From Bacillota bacterium (GTDB lineage: Bacteria; Bacillota; Clostridia; Clostridiales; Clostridiaceae), in the NCBI GenBank assembly GCA_023435985.1, contig JAEZKY010000016.1, forward strand, positions 1 to 25,855: 25,855 nt of DNA. Reading direction: 5' to 3'. Below the pieces are notes generated by a model, which was not told the DNA's origin, searched no databases, and saw only the letters and a program-made list of their open reading frames with translations. A program made the translations under genes and the position numbers. Positions 16,832 through 23,543 of this stretch are shown here, one piece after another (within the stretch, counting starts at the first letter, position 1; each line of letters starts with the position of its first letter).

Positions 16832-17455
16832 TTATTTTATTTTAGCATTAATTGCAAAACTCTTCCAATTAATTTTTTTAAAGTCAAATGGCTCAAAACC
16901 GCACTCTACCAATAGTTTTTTTATTTCCTTTTCCGAATATATATAATAATCGCCTTTATTTGATGATTTTAAAAACATATTTATAATTGGTTTACAAACC
17001 GCTGGTGCTGTTGGATCTCCAATAATCAATATACCATCATTACTTAAAACTCTTCGCATATCAGATAAAACTTTTTCTGGATTTGGATAATGATGAAAGG
17101 ATGCATTACATACTATAACATCAAAAAAATTATCTTCCCATGGTATATATTCAGAATCTCCAACTTTAAGTTCTACTGCATCTCCAAGATTTTTCTTAGC
17201 AGTTTCAATCATTTTTTCAGAAATATCTAAGCCATATAAATTAAAATTTTTGTTTGCTGCGAGTCTAATTAATACATTTCCTGTACCGCATCCTACATCT
17301 AATATTCTTTTCGGATTTGCTTTAATTATTCTGTTTACAATTTCACCATACATTGGAGCTACAAATTTTCCATCACCTTTCTCATCATAGATTGAAGCCT
17401 GCTTATTATAGGTCACTTTTGAGTTTTCCTTAAAAACATTTTTATTACTTTCCAT
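16832..17455 (-). CDS. Class I SAM-dependent methyltransferase
   Basis: A 207-aa cytoplasmic protein with the SAM-binding motif ILDVGCGTGNVLIRL at about residues 51-65. YGLDISEKMIETAKKN, VELKVGDSEYIPWEDNFFDV and ICNASFHHYPNPEKVLSDMR (post I and motif II-III regions of Methyltransf_11 proteins) follow. Its N-terminal VTYNKQASIYDEKGDGKFV resembles UbiE/COQ5-type small-molecule methyltransferases. The acceptor cannot be inferred. RBS GGAGG precedes the ATG. Pairing with a MarR regulator suggests induction by a small toxic compound, but this is only context. Confidence 0.88.
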   Translation of the reverse strand: MESNKNVFKENSKVTYNKQASIYDEKGDGKFVAPMYGEIVNRIIKANPKRILDVGCGTGNVLIRLAANKNFNLYGLDISEKMIETAKKNLGDAVELKVGDSEYIPWEDNFFDVIVCNASFHHYPNPEKVLSDMRRVLSNDGILIIGDPTAPAVCKPIINMFLKSSNKGDYYIYSEKEIKKLLVECGFEPFDFKKINWKSFAINAKIK

Positions 17456-17486
17456 ATCAAAGCCTCCAATAAATATAATTCAATTT

Positions 17487-17515
17487 AAATATAGTACTGT
17501 ATTCGTACTATATTT
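17487..17515. promoter_or_regulatory. Palindrome upstream of the methyltransferase-MarR operon, candidate MarR operator
   Basis: Perfect 11-bp arms AAATATAGTAC and GTACTATATTT flank a 7-nt spacer, 32 bp before the methyltransferase start, where a promoter would be expected. MarR regulators commonly autoregulate from such sites. A related GGTAC/TAGTA-containing sequence lies just upstream at about 17518-17539. Confidence 0.5.
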
Positions 17516-17592
17516 TTATGGTACTACTTTCCATAGTAAAATTCAACCATATTATTTATATTTTAGAAATTAGAACCCATTTATTTCATCTC

Positions 17593-17639
17593 ATAAAAAT
17601 AGCGTTAATAATATTATTAAATATCATTATTAACGCTAT
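17593..17639 (-). terminator. Intrinsic terminator of the flavodoxin-like gene
   Basis: A perfect 14-bp stem (17599-17612 with 17626-17639) is followed on the minus strand by UUUUU, 45 bp beyond the stop codon of the gene at 17684. Confidence 0.85.
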
Positions 17640-17683
17640 AATTACTTTACACATATCTTTTTGTCAAATCTTAAACATTTGCT

Positions 17684-18160
17684 CTAATTAATAATTTTTC
17701 TTATCCATTCCTTTAATTTATCGCTTTTTTCTAATTCTGTACTAGAATCTGCAAATTCAATTTTTCCAAGTATAGTATTATCTTTTAAAGCAGCTTCTAA
17801 TTTATCAAAACATTTTTGAGCTCCGCCGCCACCATGACAGGCAAAAAATGCAAGATTCTTATGAGCTATTTTATTTTTAGAGATAAAAGTATTTATTGGT
17901 GGTACATAAGTTCCAGCCCAAACTGGTGTCCCGATAAATATTGTGTCGTACTCACTTAGATCCTGAATTTTATTTTTTAAGGAAGGCTGTTTTTTAAATA
18001 AGGCACCCATACCTCCAAACCAATATTTCTTGATTCCACTTTTGGGATATTCCTCTACTGGCTTTAATTCAAGTAACTCACATTTTAATTCCTCTGCTAT
18101 CATATCTGCTATGAATTTTGTATGCTCCTCTAAGGAATAAAAAACTACCAACCCTTTCAT
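17684..18160 (-). CDS. Flavodoxin family protein
   Basis: A 158-aa flavodoxin-fold protein. The FMN phosphate-binding loop is VVFYSLEEHTKFIAD near the N-terminus. IFIGTPVWAGTYVPPINTFI and AFFACHGGGGAQKCFDKLE form the isoalloxazine-binding loops. It is probably a cytoplasmic FMN-dependent electron carrier or quinone/nitro-reductase-like partner; this short group is often annotated only as flavodoxin. It stands alone, with an RBS GGGAGTG and its own terminator. Partner and reaction cannot be assigned. Confidence 0.88.
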   Translation of the reverse strand: MKGLVVFYSLEEHTKFIADMIAEELKCELLELKPVEEYPKSGIKKYWFGGMGALFKKQPSLKNKIQDLSEYDTIFIGTPVWAGTYVPPINTFISKNKIAHKNLAFFACHGGGGAQKCFDKLEAALKDNTILGKIEFADSSTELEKSDKLKEWIRKIIN

Positions 18161-18287
18161 TACATCACTCCCAATAAAATAATTTCTAATATTCTATTTT
18201 ATACTCTTATCTATTTTCTTAATTATTATATATATCCCTTATAAAAACATTTTACCCATAAAAATCATAAAACACTAGTAATACACT

Positions 18288-18917
18288 TTATATTTTTAGA
18301 TTTAATATATCATCAAATTTATCTATAACATAGTCATATTCTTGAACGTTACCAAAGCCATACTTTGCATAAACAAATTTTACTTTAGCAGCTTTTGCCC
18401 CTTCCAAATCTCCATTAGTATCGCCTATGTATATTGAATTTTTAAAACTATTTCTCTCTATTATAAGTTTTATATTTTCTCCTTTTGCTAATCCAGTTGC
18501 TCCTGAAGATTCAAAGTCAACAAAATATTTAACTAAATTATGTGCTTTAAAAAAACACTCAATATATCCTTCTTGGCAGTTACTTACAATGAATAATTTA
18601 TATTTTTGTGATAATTCTTTAAGGGTTTCCTCTACTTTAGGAAATAATAATCCACCACGCTTTCCTAAGCATTTCAGCTCATTTTCACATACTTCTTCCA
18701 TTAGCTTCATCCTCAATGCTTCATCTAAATCTGGAAATAACTTTTTCCCTATATCCTCATTTACTAATCCCATACATCCCTTTATTTCCTCATAAGTTAC
18801 TATCTTTTTCTTTACCTTTGAATGCTTTTCTAAAACTTCTTTCCAAGCTTCACAAACACCATCTATTGCATCCCAAAGGGTTCCATCTAAATCAAATCCA
18901 ATACTATCTATCTCCAT
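18288..18917 (-). CDS. HAD-superfamily hydrolase (phosphoglycolate phosphatase-like)
   Basis: A 209-aa phosphatase-type HAD protein with motif I FDLDGTLWD (nucleophile is the first Asp), an alpha-helical cap at about 15-85, motif II VSNCQEG, Lys in motif III (ATGLAKGENIKL) and motif IV YIGDTNGDLEGAKAA. The motifs are complete, so it should be active on a small phosphate ester. Substrate is unknown, as is usual for the Gph-like group. The RBS GGAGATG precedes the ATG. The 127-bp gap to the flavodoxin gene shows no clear terminator, so the two might be cotranscribed. Confidence 0.9.
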   Translation of the reverse strand: MEIDSIGFDLDGTLWDAIDGVCEAWKEVLEKHSKVKKKIVTYEEIKGCMGLVNEDIGKKLFPDLDEALRMKLMEEVCENELKCLGKRGGLLFPKVEETLKELSQKYKLFIVSNCQEGYIECFFKAHNLVKYFVDFESSGATGLAKGENIKLIIERNSFKNSIYIGDTNGDLEGAKAAKVKFVYAKYGFGNVQEYDYVIDKFDDILNLKI

Positions 18918-19036
18918 ATCATTACATCTCCAATCTAACCTGTGAAATTTAAAATTATAATTACTTATTAAATTTATTTAAATATTATCACAATGATTAA
19001 TATTAATCTATTTTTACAAATATTTTTAAATATCAC

Positions 19037-19126
19037 ATGCCTGTAGGAACTTCAATGTTAATAATCATATTGGCTCTTATAATAAGCGTATTATGCTCTA
19101 TAATTATCACTAACAAGAAGGAATAA
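19037..19126 (+). CDS. Possible small single-span membrane protein
   Basis: An open frame of 29 codons encodes one hydrophobic helix (MLIIILALIISVLCSIII) ending in the positive tail TNKKE. The first ATG (19037) has no RBS. An internal ATG at 19055 follows AGGA at 6 nt and would give 23 residues. It lies upstream of the riboswitch on the same strand. Short hydrophobic frames are common in AT-rich DNA, so this is only a candidate. Confidence 0.3.
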   Translation: MPVGTSMLIIILALIISVLCSIIITNKKE

Positions 19127-19206
19127 AAAAATTACATTTATAAACAACATTGCCTAAAGTCTCACCTTATGGTAATATTTATTAAAAGTATTTTAAATTT
19201 TATAAT

Positions 19207-19305
19207 GCATATAGTTTTCTAGGGTTCCACAGTGTTTTACTGGTTTGGTCCAAGAGAAAACGCACAATAATGTTGTGTACACGGAAGGATAAAAGCCTGG
19301 GAGAA
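19207..19305 (+). ncRNA. ykkC-class riboswitch (guanidine-I-like) aptamer
   Basis: The stretch contains the ykkC core elements in order: TTCTAGGGTTCCA, a small P2 hairpin (CAGT/ACTG), TTGGTCCAAGAGAAAAC, a P3 hairpin (CACAA/TTGTG), then ACACGGAAGGATAAAAGCCT and GGGAGA. These match the conserved guanidine-I pattern except GGTCCA where GGTCCG is usual. ykkC-type aptamers bind guanidine (subtype 1) or ppGpp, PRPP or nucleotides (subtype 2); the subtype cannot be decided by eye. The 3' part overlaps a terminator stem, which fits ligand-induced antitermination of the ACT-domain gene downstream. Confidence 0.85.
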
Positions 19306-19338
19306 TTAAATAAAATTCTCTTTAGGCTTTTTTATTTT
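19292..19338 (+). terminator. Riboswitch expression-platform terminator
   Basis: The strand AAAGCCT-GG-GAGAATT pairs with AATTCTC-TTT-AGGCTTT (19314-19330), followed by a U-rich tail. Its left arm is the 3' end of the aptamer (AAAGCC, GAGAA), so aptamer folding and termination are mutually exclusive. Confidence 0.85.
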
Positions 19339-19398
19339 TAAATATATCTCATAAAACAAATTCAATATATTTACGCGCTGAAAGGATGGAAGTAAAAT

Positions 19399-19788
19399 AT
19401 GTCAGAAAATAAATTAATACTACAGCTATTAAAAGAAAAATATGGGGTTTGCAGATTAGCTGAAACTTCTTCAATTCCAGAATGGGCAAAAACTAGCGAT
19501 TTCTTTTCCATAACTAAAACATATGACGAGCTATCAATTGTATGCCTTGAAGCCAATATTCCTGAAGATATAAAATGCGAGAAGGATTGGCGAATTTTAA
19601 AAGTTGAAGGACAATTAGACTTTTCCCTAATCGGCATACTCTCTGAGCTCAGCACAATATTAGCTCAAAATAAAATAAGTATATTTGCCATTTCTACCTA
19701 TGATACTGACTATATACTTGTTAAAGATAAAGATGTTCAAAATGCTGTAACAGCCTTAATTCATAAAGAATATGAAGTTCTAACCTAA
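19399..19788 (+). CDS. ACT-domain protein of unknown function
   Basis: A 129-aa cytoplasmic protein. Its N-terminal half begins LQLLKEKYGVCRLAETSSIP and contains SDFFSITKTYDELSIVCLE. The C-terminal part (WRILKVEGQLDFSLIGILSE and the rest) has the ACT small-molecule-binding fold pattern. It resembles the stand-alone COG3603-type ACT proteins, which lack a catalytic domain and probably bind an amino acid or similar ligand. The RBS AAGGATGG precedes the ATG. Transcription is evidently controlled by the ykkC-class riboswitch and terminator directly upstream. It is the only clear plus-strand gene. Its role is unknown. Confidence 0.85.
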   Translation: MSENKLILQLLKEKYGVCRLAETSSIPEWAKTSDFFSITKTYDELSIVCLEANIPEDIKCEKDWRILKVEGQLDFSLIGILSELSTILAQNKISIFAISTYDTDYILVKDKDVQNAVTALIHKEYEVLT

Positions 19789-19815
19789 AAAACCTTATTG
19801 TTTTGGCATATTAAA

Positions 19816-19861
19816 GAAAATAACAATTCCAAATACGAGGGCGGCTTAACTTGTTATTTTC
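19816..19861. other. Hairpin with G/C-rich loop, function unknown
   Basis: Perfect 11-bp arms GAAAATAACAA (19816-19826) and TTGTTATTTTC (19851-19861) enclose a 24-nt loop with GAGGGCGGC, the most GC-rich patch of this intergenic region. On the plus strand it could help end the ACT gene. On the minus strand its loop would be CCGCCCUC, able to pair with Shine-Dalgarno sequences. Confidence 0.4.
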
Positions 19862-19872
19862 TAATAAGACCT

Positions 19873-19906
19873 TATAAAGAGACAGCATTATTACTGTCTC
19901 TTTATA
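19873..19906. terminator. Convergent-gene hairpin, likely bidirectional terminator
   Basis: A perfect 13-bp stem TATAAAGAGACAG/CTGTCTCTTTATA with an 8-nt loop lies between the convergent ACT-domain gene and the gene at 19921. No extended U-tract follows on either strand, but the position and stem favour termination. Confidence 0.65.
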
Positions 19907-19920
19907 GCTATAGGTATCTA

Positions 19921-20313
19921 TTAATAATAATAAGGATAATATACATATGGTGGAGCAACATAAGGATAAGGTAATAATGATAAAGCAGCTAAACCAGCAA
20001 GAGGGAAAGCTTGTCTTCTAAAGCGCCTGTATCTCATTGGAGGGCGATAATTATAATATTGTCTTTCCTGATATTGATAATATTCAGGATCATTTTGTTG
20101 ATATTGATAATACTCTGGATCTCCTCCTCCGCTATTATCCATTACATCCTCACCAACCATAATGATAATTCTCTCGGAGTCCACACTTTCAATAATTCCA
20201 TCTAAAGTTTTTCCATCTGTCATGGTCAATTTGACATGGTAATTCATACATTTTTTACATTTATCATGCATTCCTCTTGAATCTCTATAAGTATCTTCTT
20301 GTTCAAATTCCAT
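19921..20313 (-). CDS. Hypothetical protein with Lsm-like segment and Tyr/Pro-rich tail
   Basis: A 130-aa protein I cannot assign. Residues 17-22 hold a CKKC pair. Residues about 25-55 (HVKLTMTDGKTLDGIIESVD, SERIIIMV) look like a short Sm/KOW-like beta-barrel. Then come two tandem copies of DPEYYQYQ, an Arg-rich patch (RYRRFRRQ), a short hydrophobic stretch and a Tyr/Pro-rich end (PYVAPPYVYYPYYY). Tyr-rich tails of this kind occur in spore coat and exosporium proteins of Firmicutes, so a spore-surface role is possible but is only an inference. RBS GGAGATG precedes the ATG. It is a single gene between two hairpin terminators. Confidence 0.75.
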   Translation of the reverse strand: MEFEQEDTYRDSRGMHDKCKKCMNYHVKLTMTDGKTLDGIIESVDSERIIIMVGEDVMDNSGGGDPEYYQYQQNDPEYYQYQERQYYNYRPPMRYRRFRRQAFPLAGLAALSLLPYPYVAPPYVYYPYYY

Positions 20314-20532
20314 TTACTTCAACATCTCCTTTCGAATATCATGATATTCATCTATTAGGAAAACTGTACCAACTTTATGGAATTTTTTCCCTTAAAACTT
20401 TAATTTAATAAGTTTATTCACTTTATCAGCATTTCTAATTTGAATTAACAAAACCATAATAATTAAGTATTTATATACATTTCAATTGCGGAATATATAT
20501 ATAGTAATATAAAATTATTATTATAAAAGTAT

Positions 20533-20566
20533 AAAGACAGTAAACTTATTCTTGTTTACTGTCTTT
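20533..20566 (-). terminator. Hairpin terminator after the first glutathione peroxidase gene
   Basis: A perfect 13-bp stem AAAGACAGTAAAC/GTTTACTGTCTTT with an 8-nt loop, 15 bp beyond the stop codon. The minus-strand tail (AUACUUUU) is a modest U-tract. Confidence 0.72.
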
Positions 20567-20580
20567 AGCTTTTCATAGAA

Positions 20581-21111
20581 TTAAAGTAATTTTTCGATTG
20601 CTTCTTCTAGCTTTTCTGGTTCAAATGTTGGCGCATATCTTTCAACTATATTTCCATCTTTATCTACTAAGAATTTTGTAAAATTCCATTTTATATCGTC
20701 TCCAGTTGTATTAAAACCTTTTTCGGATAGCAATTTATATAAACCTTCTGATGCTTCATCTTCAGCTGCTTTTGGTGCTTCCTTCTTTAAAAACTTATAT
20801 AAGTCAGCTGCATTTTCACCATTTACATCTATTTTAGCGAAAGTTTCAAATGTAGTATTATATTTAAGCTGACAGAAGCTTGCAATTTCTTCATTGCTTC
20901 CTGGTGCCTGTTCAAAGAATTGATTACATGGGAAGTCTAAGATTTCCAATCCTTTGTCTTTATATTTATCATATATCCTTTGAAGACCTTCATATTGAGG
21001 GGTAAATCCACAGCCTGTAGCTGTATTAACCACCAATAATACTTTTCCTTTGTAATTAGTTAATGAAATATCGTCACCTTTTATATTTTTTACCTTATAA
21101 TCGTATATCAT
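20581..21111 (-). CDS. Glutathione peroxidase-family thiol peroxidase (copy 1)
   Basis: A 176-aa cytoplasmic peroxidase of the GPx/BsaA family. Peroxidatic Cys34 lies in VVNTATGCGFTPQY and is encoded by TGT, not a selenocysteine UGA. The Gln of FPCNQF and the Trp-Asn of IKWNFTKF complete the catalytic tetrad. In bacteria such enzymes usually take electrons from thioredoxin. Compared with copy 2 it has an insertion of about 15 residues (around APKAAEDEASEGLYKLLSEK) and DFPCNQF instead of GFPCNQF. The genes are 75 bp apart on the same strand, with an RBS GGAGAG and a PerR-like sequence just upstream. Likely role: removal of peroxides in an anaerobe. Confidence 0.93.
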   Translation of the reverse strand: MIYDYKVKNIKGDDISLTNYKGKVLLVVNTATGCGFTPQYEGLQRIYDKYKDKGLEILDFPCNQFFEQAPGSNEEIASFCQLKYNTTFETFAKIDVNGENAADLYKFLKKEAPKAAEDEASEGLYKLLSEKGFNTTGDDIKWNFTKFLVDKDGNIVERYAPTFEPEKLEEAIEKLL

Positions 21112-21125
21112 ATTATATCTCTCCT

Positions 21126-21140
21126 TTATAAATATTATTA
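21126..21140. promoter_or_regulatory. Possible PerR-box-like sequence between the peroxidase genes
   Basis: TTATAAATATTATTA matches 12 of 14 defined positions of the Bacillus PerR box (TTATAATnATTATAA) and lies just upstream of the copy 1 RBS. A 13-bp palindrome GTGAAAATTTCAC at 21158-21170 is close by. In such AT-rich DNA the match may be accidental. Confidence 0.25.
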
Positions 21141-21186
21141 TCTGATAATTTATTTAAGTGAAAATTTCACCATATAACAAATTTAT

Positions 21187-21675
21187 TTATTGTTGCAGCA
21201 GCTTTTCTATATCACCTTTTAACTTTAATGGAGTTGTTATTGGTGCATATCTTTTTACTACATTACCTTCTGAATCTATTAAAAACTTAGCAAAGTTCCA
21301 TTTAATTTCTTTATTCAAAATGCCTTTAGCCTCACTTTTTAAATATTTATATAGTGGATGTGTAGTCTCTCCATTTACATCAATTTTTTCAAACATTGTA
21401 AAACTAACGCCATAATTAATCAAACAAAATTCGCTAATTTCCTTATTAGTTCCTGGGTCCTGCTTAGCAAATTGGTTACATGGAAAGCCTAAGATTTCAA
21501 AGCCTCTATCTTTATATTCTTTATAAAGTTCTTCTAATTCTTTAAACTGAGGTGTTAAGCCACATTTACTGGCTGTATTCACTACTAAAATTACCTTACC
21601 TTTAAACTCTTCCATCTTTATTTCTTGACCATTCATCTTATTTGCTGAAAAATCGTAAAATCTCATGTTGATCAT
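21187..21675 (-). CDS. Glutathione peroxidase-family thiol peroxidase (copy 2)
   Basis: A 162-aa paralogue of the downstream gene. Peroxidatic Cys38 is in VVNTASKCGLTPQF, the tetrad Gln in GFPCNQFAKQDPGTN and the Trp-Asn in IKWNFAKFLIDSEGN. Its length is normal for the family. The first ATG (21675) is 4 nt from GGAG and a second ATG three codons on is 13 nt away; I keep the first. Tandem arrangement with copy 1 suggests duplication or paired acquisition and joint expression. The 21676-22023 gap upstream contains only the hairpin described at 21942 and no visible gene. Confidence 0.93.
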   Translation of the reverse strand: MINMRFYDFSANKMNGQEIKMEEFKGKVILVVNTASKCGLTPQFKELEELYKEYKDRGFEILGFPCNQFAKQDPGTNKEISEFCLINYGVSFTMFEKIDVNGETTHPLYKYLKSEAKGILNKEIKWNFAKFLIDSEGNVVKRYAPITTPLKLKGDIEKLLQQ

Positions 21676-21941
21676 TTCACTCCTTATTCATATTTTGAAT
21701 TGATGTAAATTTAATTTTATTCAACATAATTATTTAAAAATAATGAAATTCTTCACAGGAATTTCAAATGAATGTTTTATATAAAGAATAATCTATTTTT
21801 ATAAATTAAATTGTTCTCAACTAATTTATAAACTAAGTATATACTCTACAACTTTAAATGTCAACCTTAATCTCATTAACTTCTTAAAATATATTCTCCA
21901 TAAAATCAATAATTATTCATAGTTATAATCCTAGTTCATCT

Positions 21942-21981
21942 AGATGACTCTGTTATTCATTCCATTAATAAAGAGTCACCT
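21942..21981 (-). terminator. Possible terminator hairpin after the GNAT gene
   Basis: Arms AGATGACTCT and AGAGTCACCT pair over 10 bp with one wobble, and an inner TTATT/AATAA extends the stem. It lies about 45 bp beyond the acetyltransferase stop. No U-tract follows, so the call is moderate. Confidence 0.45.
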
Positions 21982-22023
21982 GCTTAAAGATTTTATTATT
22001 AAAAGTATCATTTAACTCTAGAC

Positions 22024-22572
22024 TTAAACTTCTCTACAGTAATAATCATCATATCCCACCACTTTTTTGTAAACAGGCTTAAATCCTGCTTTCTTCAATG
22101 CACGAATACGTTCTTCTGCCTTTTGAATTGCTTTAGTAAGTATCCCATTAACCTCAAATGCTTCGAAAAAATACTCATTTGATATAGCTAATATATCTTC
22201 AATTATAGATTGAATCTCATACTTACTTTGAAGATCAATCCTTAAAATACCATAATGATTAAACTCATCATCTGCATTCCTATGAAACATTTCTATAGTT
22301 CCAATCTTTTTATTCGTACCCTTTAAAATTACCGTCCATCTTACCAATTCCTCATTCTTATAGGAAGCTTCCCAAAATTCAATAGCTTGTCTCATTCGTT
22401 CTATTGTTGTGTAATTAAAATTATCTCCATTGCAGTTATCTGAATTAAATAATTGAACAGCCTTTTCATCACTATAACATTCAAGTAACTCTTCTAAATC
22501 CTCATTGTTTGTTTTTCTTAATGTAATTAACCCTTTTTCATATACTGGACATTCTTCATAAACACTTTTCAT
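22024..22572 (-). CDS. GNAT family N-acetyltransferase
   Basis: A protein of about 182 aa with the fold pattern of RimJ/RimL-type acetyltransferases: KGLITLRKTNNEDLEELLEC at the start, VRWTVILKGTNKKIGTIEMF in the core strands, then ILRIDLQSKYEIQSIIEDIL and AEERIRALKKAGFKPVYKKV at the end. The usual Q/RxxGxG/A acetyl-CoA loop is not obvious; the region after RIDLQSKYEI stands in its place, so activity is unproven. The ATG at 22570-22572 follows GGGAGAG by 8 nt and is preferred to a GTG 13 codons upstream that lacks an RBS. Substrate unknown. Confidence 0.8.
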   Translation of the reverse strand: MKSVYEECPVYEKGLITLRKTNNEDLEELLECYSDEKAVQLFNSDNCNGDNFNYTTIERMRQAIEFWEASYKNEELVRWTVILKGTNKKIGTIEMFHRNADDEFNHYGILRIDLQSKYEIQSIIEDILAISNEYFFEAFEVNGILTKAIQKAEERIRALKKAGFKPVYKKVVGYDDYYCREV

Positions 22573-22771
22573 AATACTAACTCTCCCTATGTTTTTTCTA
22601 TAGATAAACACACTACTTGTTTAAGCAAAATTTTAATTTACAGAAAGTATAACAAGAGAATAACGACAGCAGTCTATCACCCTTTTTTAATCTATTATTT
22701 GTATTCATTTTACCATATATCTATCAAACTTACCTATAACATCAAAAATCACTTCTTATTCTTAAAGTTAA

Positions 22772-22808
22772 AGAGGCAGCACTATTTATCAAAAAATAGT
22801 CTGCCTCT
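22772..22808 (-). terminator. Intrinsic terminator of the nitroreductase gene
   Basis: Stem AGAGGCAG/CTGCCTCT is extended past a one-base bulge by ACTATTT/AAATAGT. The minus-strand tail is UUUAACUUU. It starts 6 bp beyond the stop codon. Confidence 0.82.
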
Positions 22809-22814
22809 CTATAA

Positions 22815-23435
22815 TTAATAAAACTTTACAAACTCATCTACAGGTTTCCTATATCCTCTAATCTTATTGCTGCTCTTATCGATTTTTCCCATAGTAATCA
22901 TTAAAACAGGAGTTTCATTCTCAGGGATATTTAACAATTTGCTTATCTTATCCTTGTCAAAATATATCATTGGGCATGTATCCCATTCTTTATCTTTAGC
23001 GAGTAGCATAAAAAGCATTGCTGATAGAGATGCATTTCTTATAGCTTCATCATGCTTAAAGCCTTCTCCCCATCCTTCATAAAGATTTCTAATGGTATTA
23101 ATCATGATATCATATTCAGTTTTATCAATCATTCCAAGCATCATTGATCCTTCATAAATCTTATCTGCTGATAAATAGGCATTCTTATCACCTGTAACTA
23201 TTATTGTTGCTGAAGCAGTCTTTATTTTATACTGATTAAATGCAGCTTCATAAACTTTGTCCATCAATGTTCTATCTTCTACAACATAATATTTTGCATG
23301 CTGTAAGTTATAAGCTGAAGGTGCTAAGGAAAGTTCTTTAAATATGTCATAAAAATCTTCTTTAGGTATTTTAATATTTTCAATAAATTTATTTGCTGAT
23401 CTTCTTTCTCTTACTATTTTCAAGAATTCATTCAT
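22815..23435 (-). CDS. Nitroreductase family protein
   Basis: An FMN-dependent NAD(P)H oxidoreductase-type protein of about 206-209 aa. The family start is FLKIVRERRSANKF (FMN phosphate-binding Arg-Arg-Ser). It continues with LAPSAYNLQHAKYYVVED, ASLSAMLFMLLAKDKEWDTC-type central helices and a C-terminal ITMGKIDKSSNKIRGYRKPV. The family reduces nitro compounds, quinones or enoates, acting as a cytoplasmic dimer. Three ATGs crowd the start; the third (23433-23435) has the best spacing (9 nt) from the GAGAGG RBS, while the first (23444) abuts it. A sigma-A-type promoter is visible at 23483-23511. Substrate is unknown. Confidence 0.9.
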   Translation of the reverse strand: MNEFLKIVRERRSANKFIENIKIPKEDFYDIFKELSLAPSAYNLQHAKYYVVEDRTLMDKVYEAAFNQYKIKTASATIIVTGDKNAYLSADKIYEGSMMLGMIDKTEYDIMINTIRNLYEGWGEGFKHDEAIRNASLSAMLFMLLAKDKEWDTCPMIYFDKDKISKLLNIPENETPVLMITMGKIDKSSNKIRGYRKPVDEFVKFY

Positions 23436-23482
23436 TTTCATCATCCTCTCTTCTGACAGTAATTATACTAGGTAGTCCTATT

Positions 23483-23511
23483 ATTGTATAATATTTTTAT
23501 AAGATGTACAA
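23483..23511 (-). promoter_or_regulatory. Sigma-A-type promoter of the nitroreductase gene
   Basis: On the minus strand TTGTAC and TACAAT are separated by 17 bp, close to TTGACA-N17-TATAAT, about 50-75 bp upstream of the start codon. The two boxes lie inside an inverted repeat (ATTGTA/TACAAT), which could also be an operator. Confidence 0.5.
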
Positions 23512-23543
23512 TCTTTCCATATTCTACATCCCCTCTTAATTAA

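Noticed and set aside
18427..18952. Two plus-strand frames of 122 and 78 codons
   Set aside because: Both lie antisense to the HAD hydrolase gene, which has all four catalytic motifs and a good RBS; they are shadows.
19371..19655. Minus-strand 94-codon frame
   Set aside because: It is antisense to the ACT-domain gene, which has a riboswitch, an RBS and a recognisable fold pattern.
19804..19819. TGGCATATTAAAGAAA as a fourth sigma-54 promoter on the plus strand
   Set aside because: The -24 half fits, but the invariant GC of the -12 element is absent, and no enhancer palindrome or downstream plus-strand gene is present.
20581..21675. Selenoprotein status of the glutathione peroxidases
   Set aside because: The catalytic position is a normal Cys codon in copy 1 (TGT) and the frame is uninterrupted in both copies; no UGA readthrough is needed.
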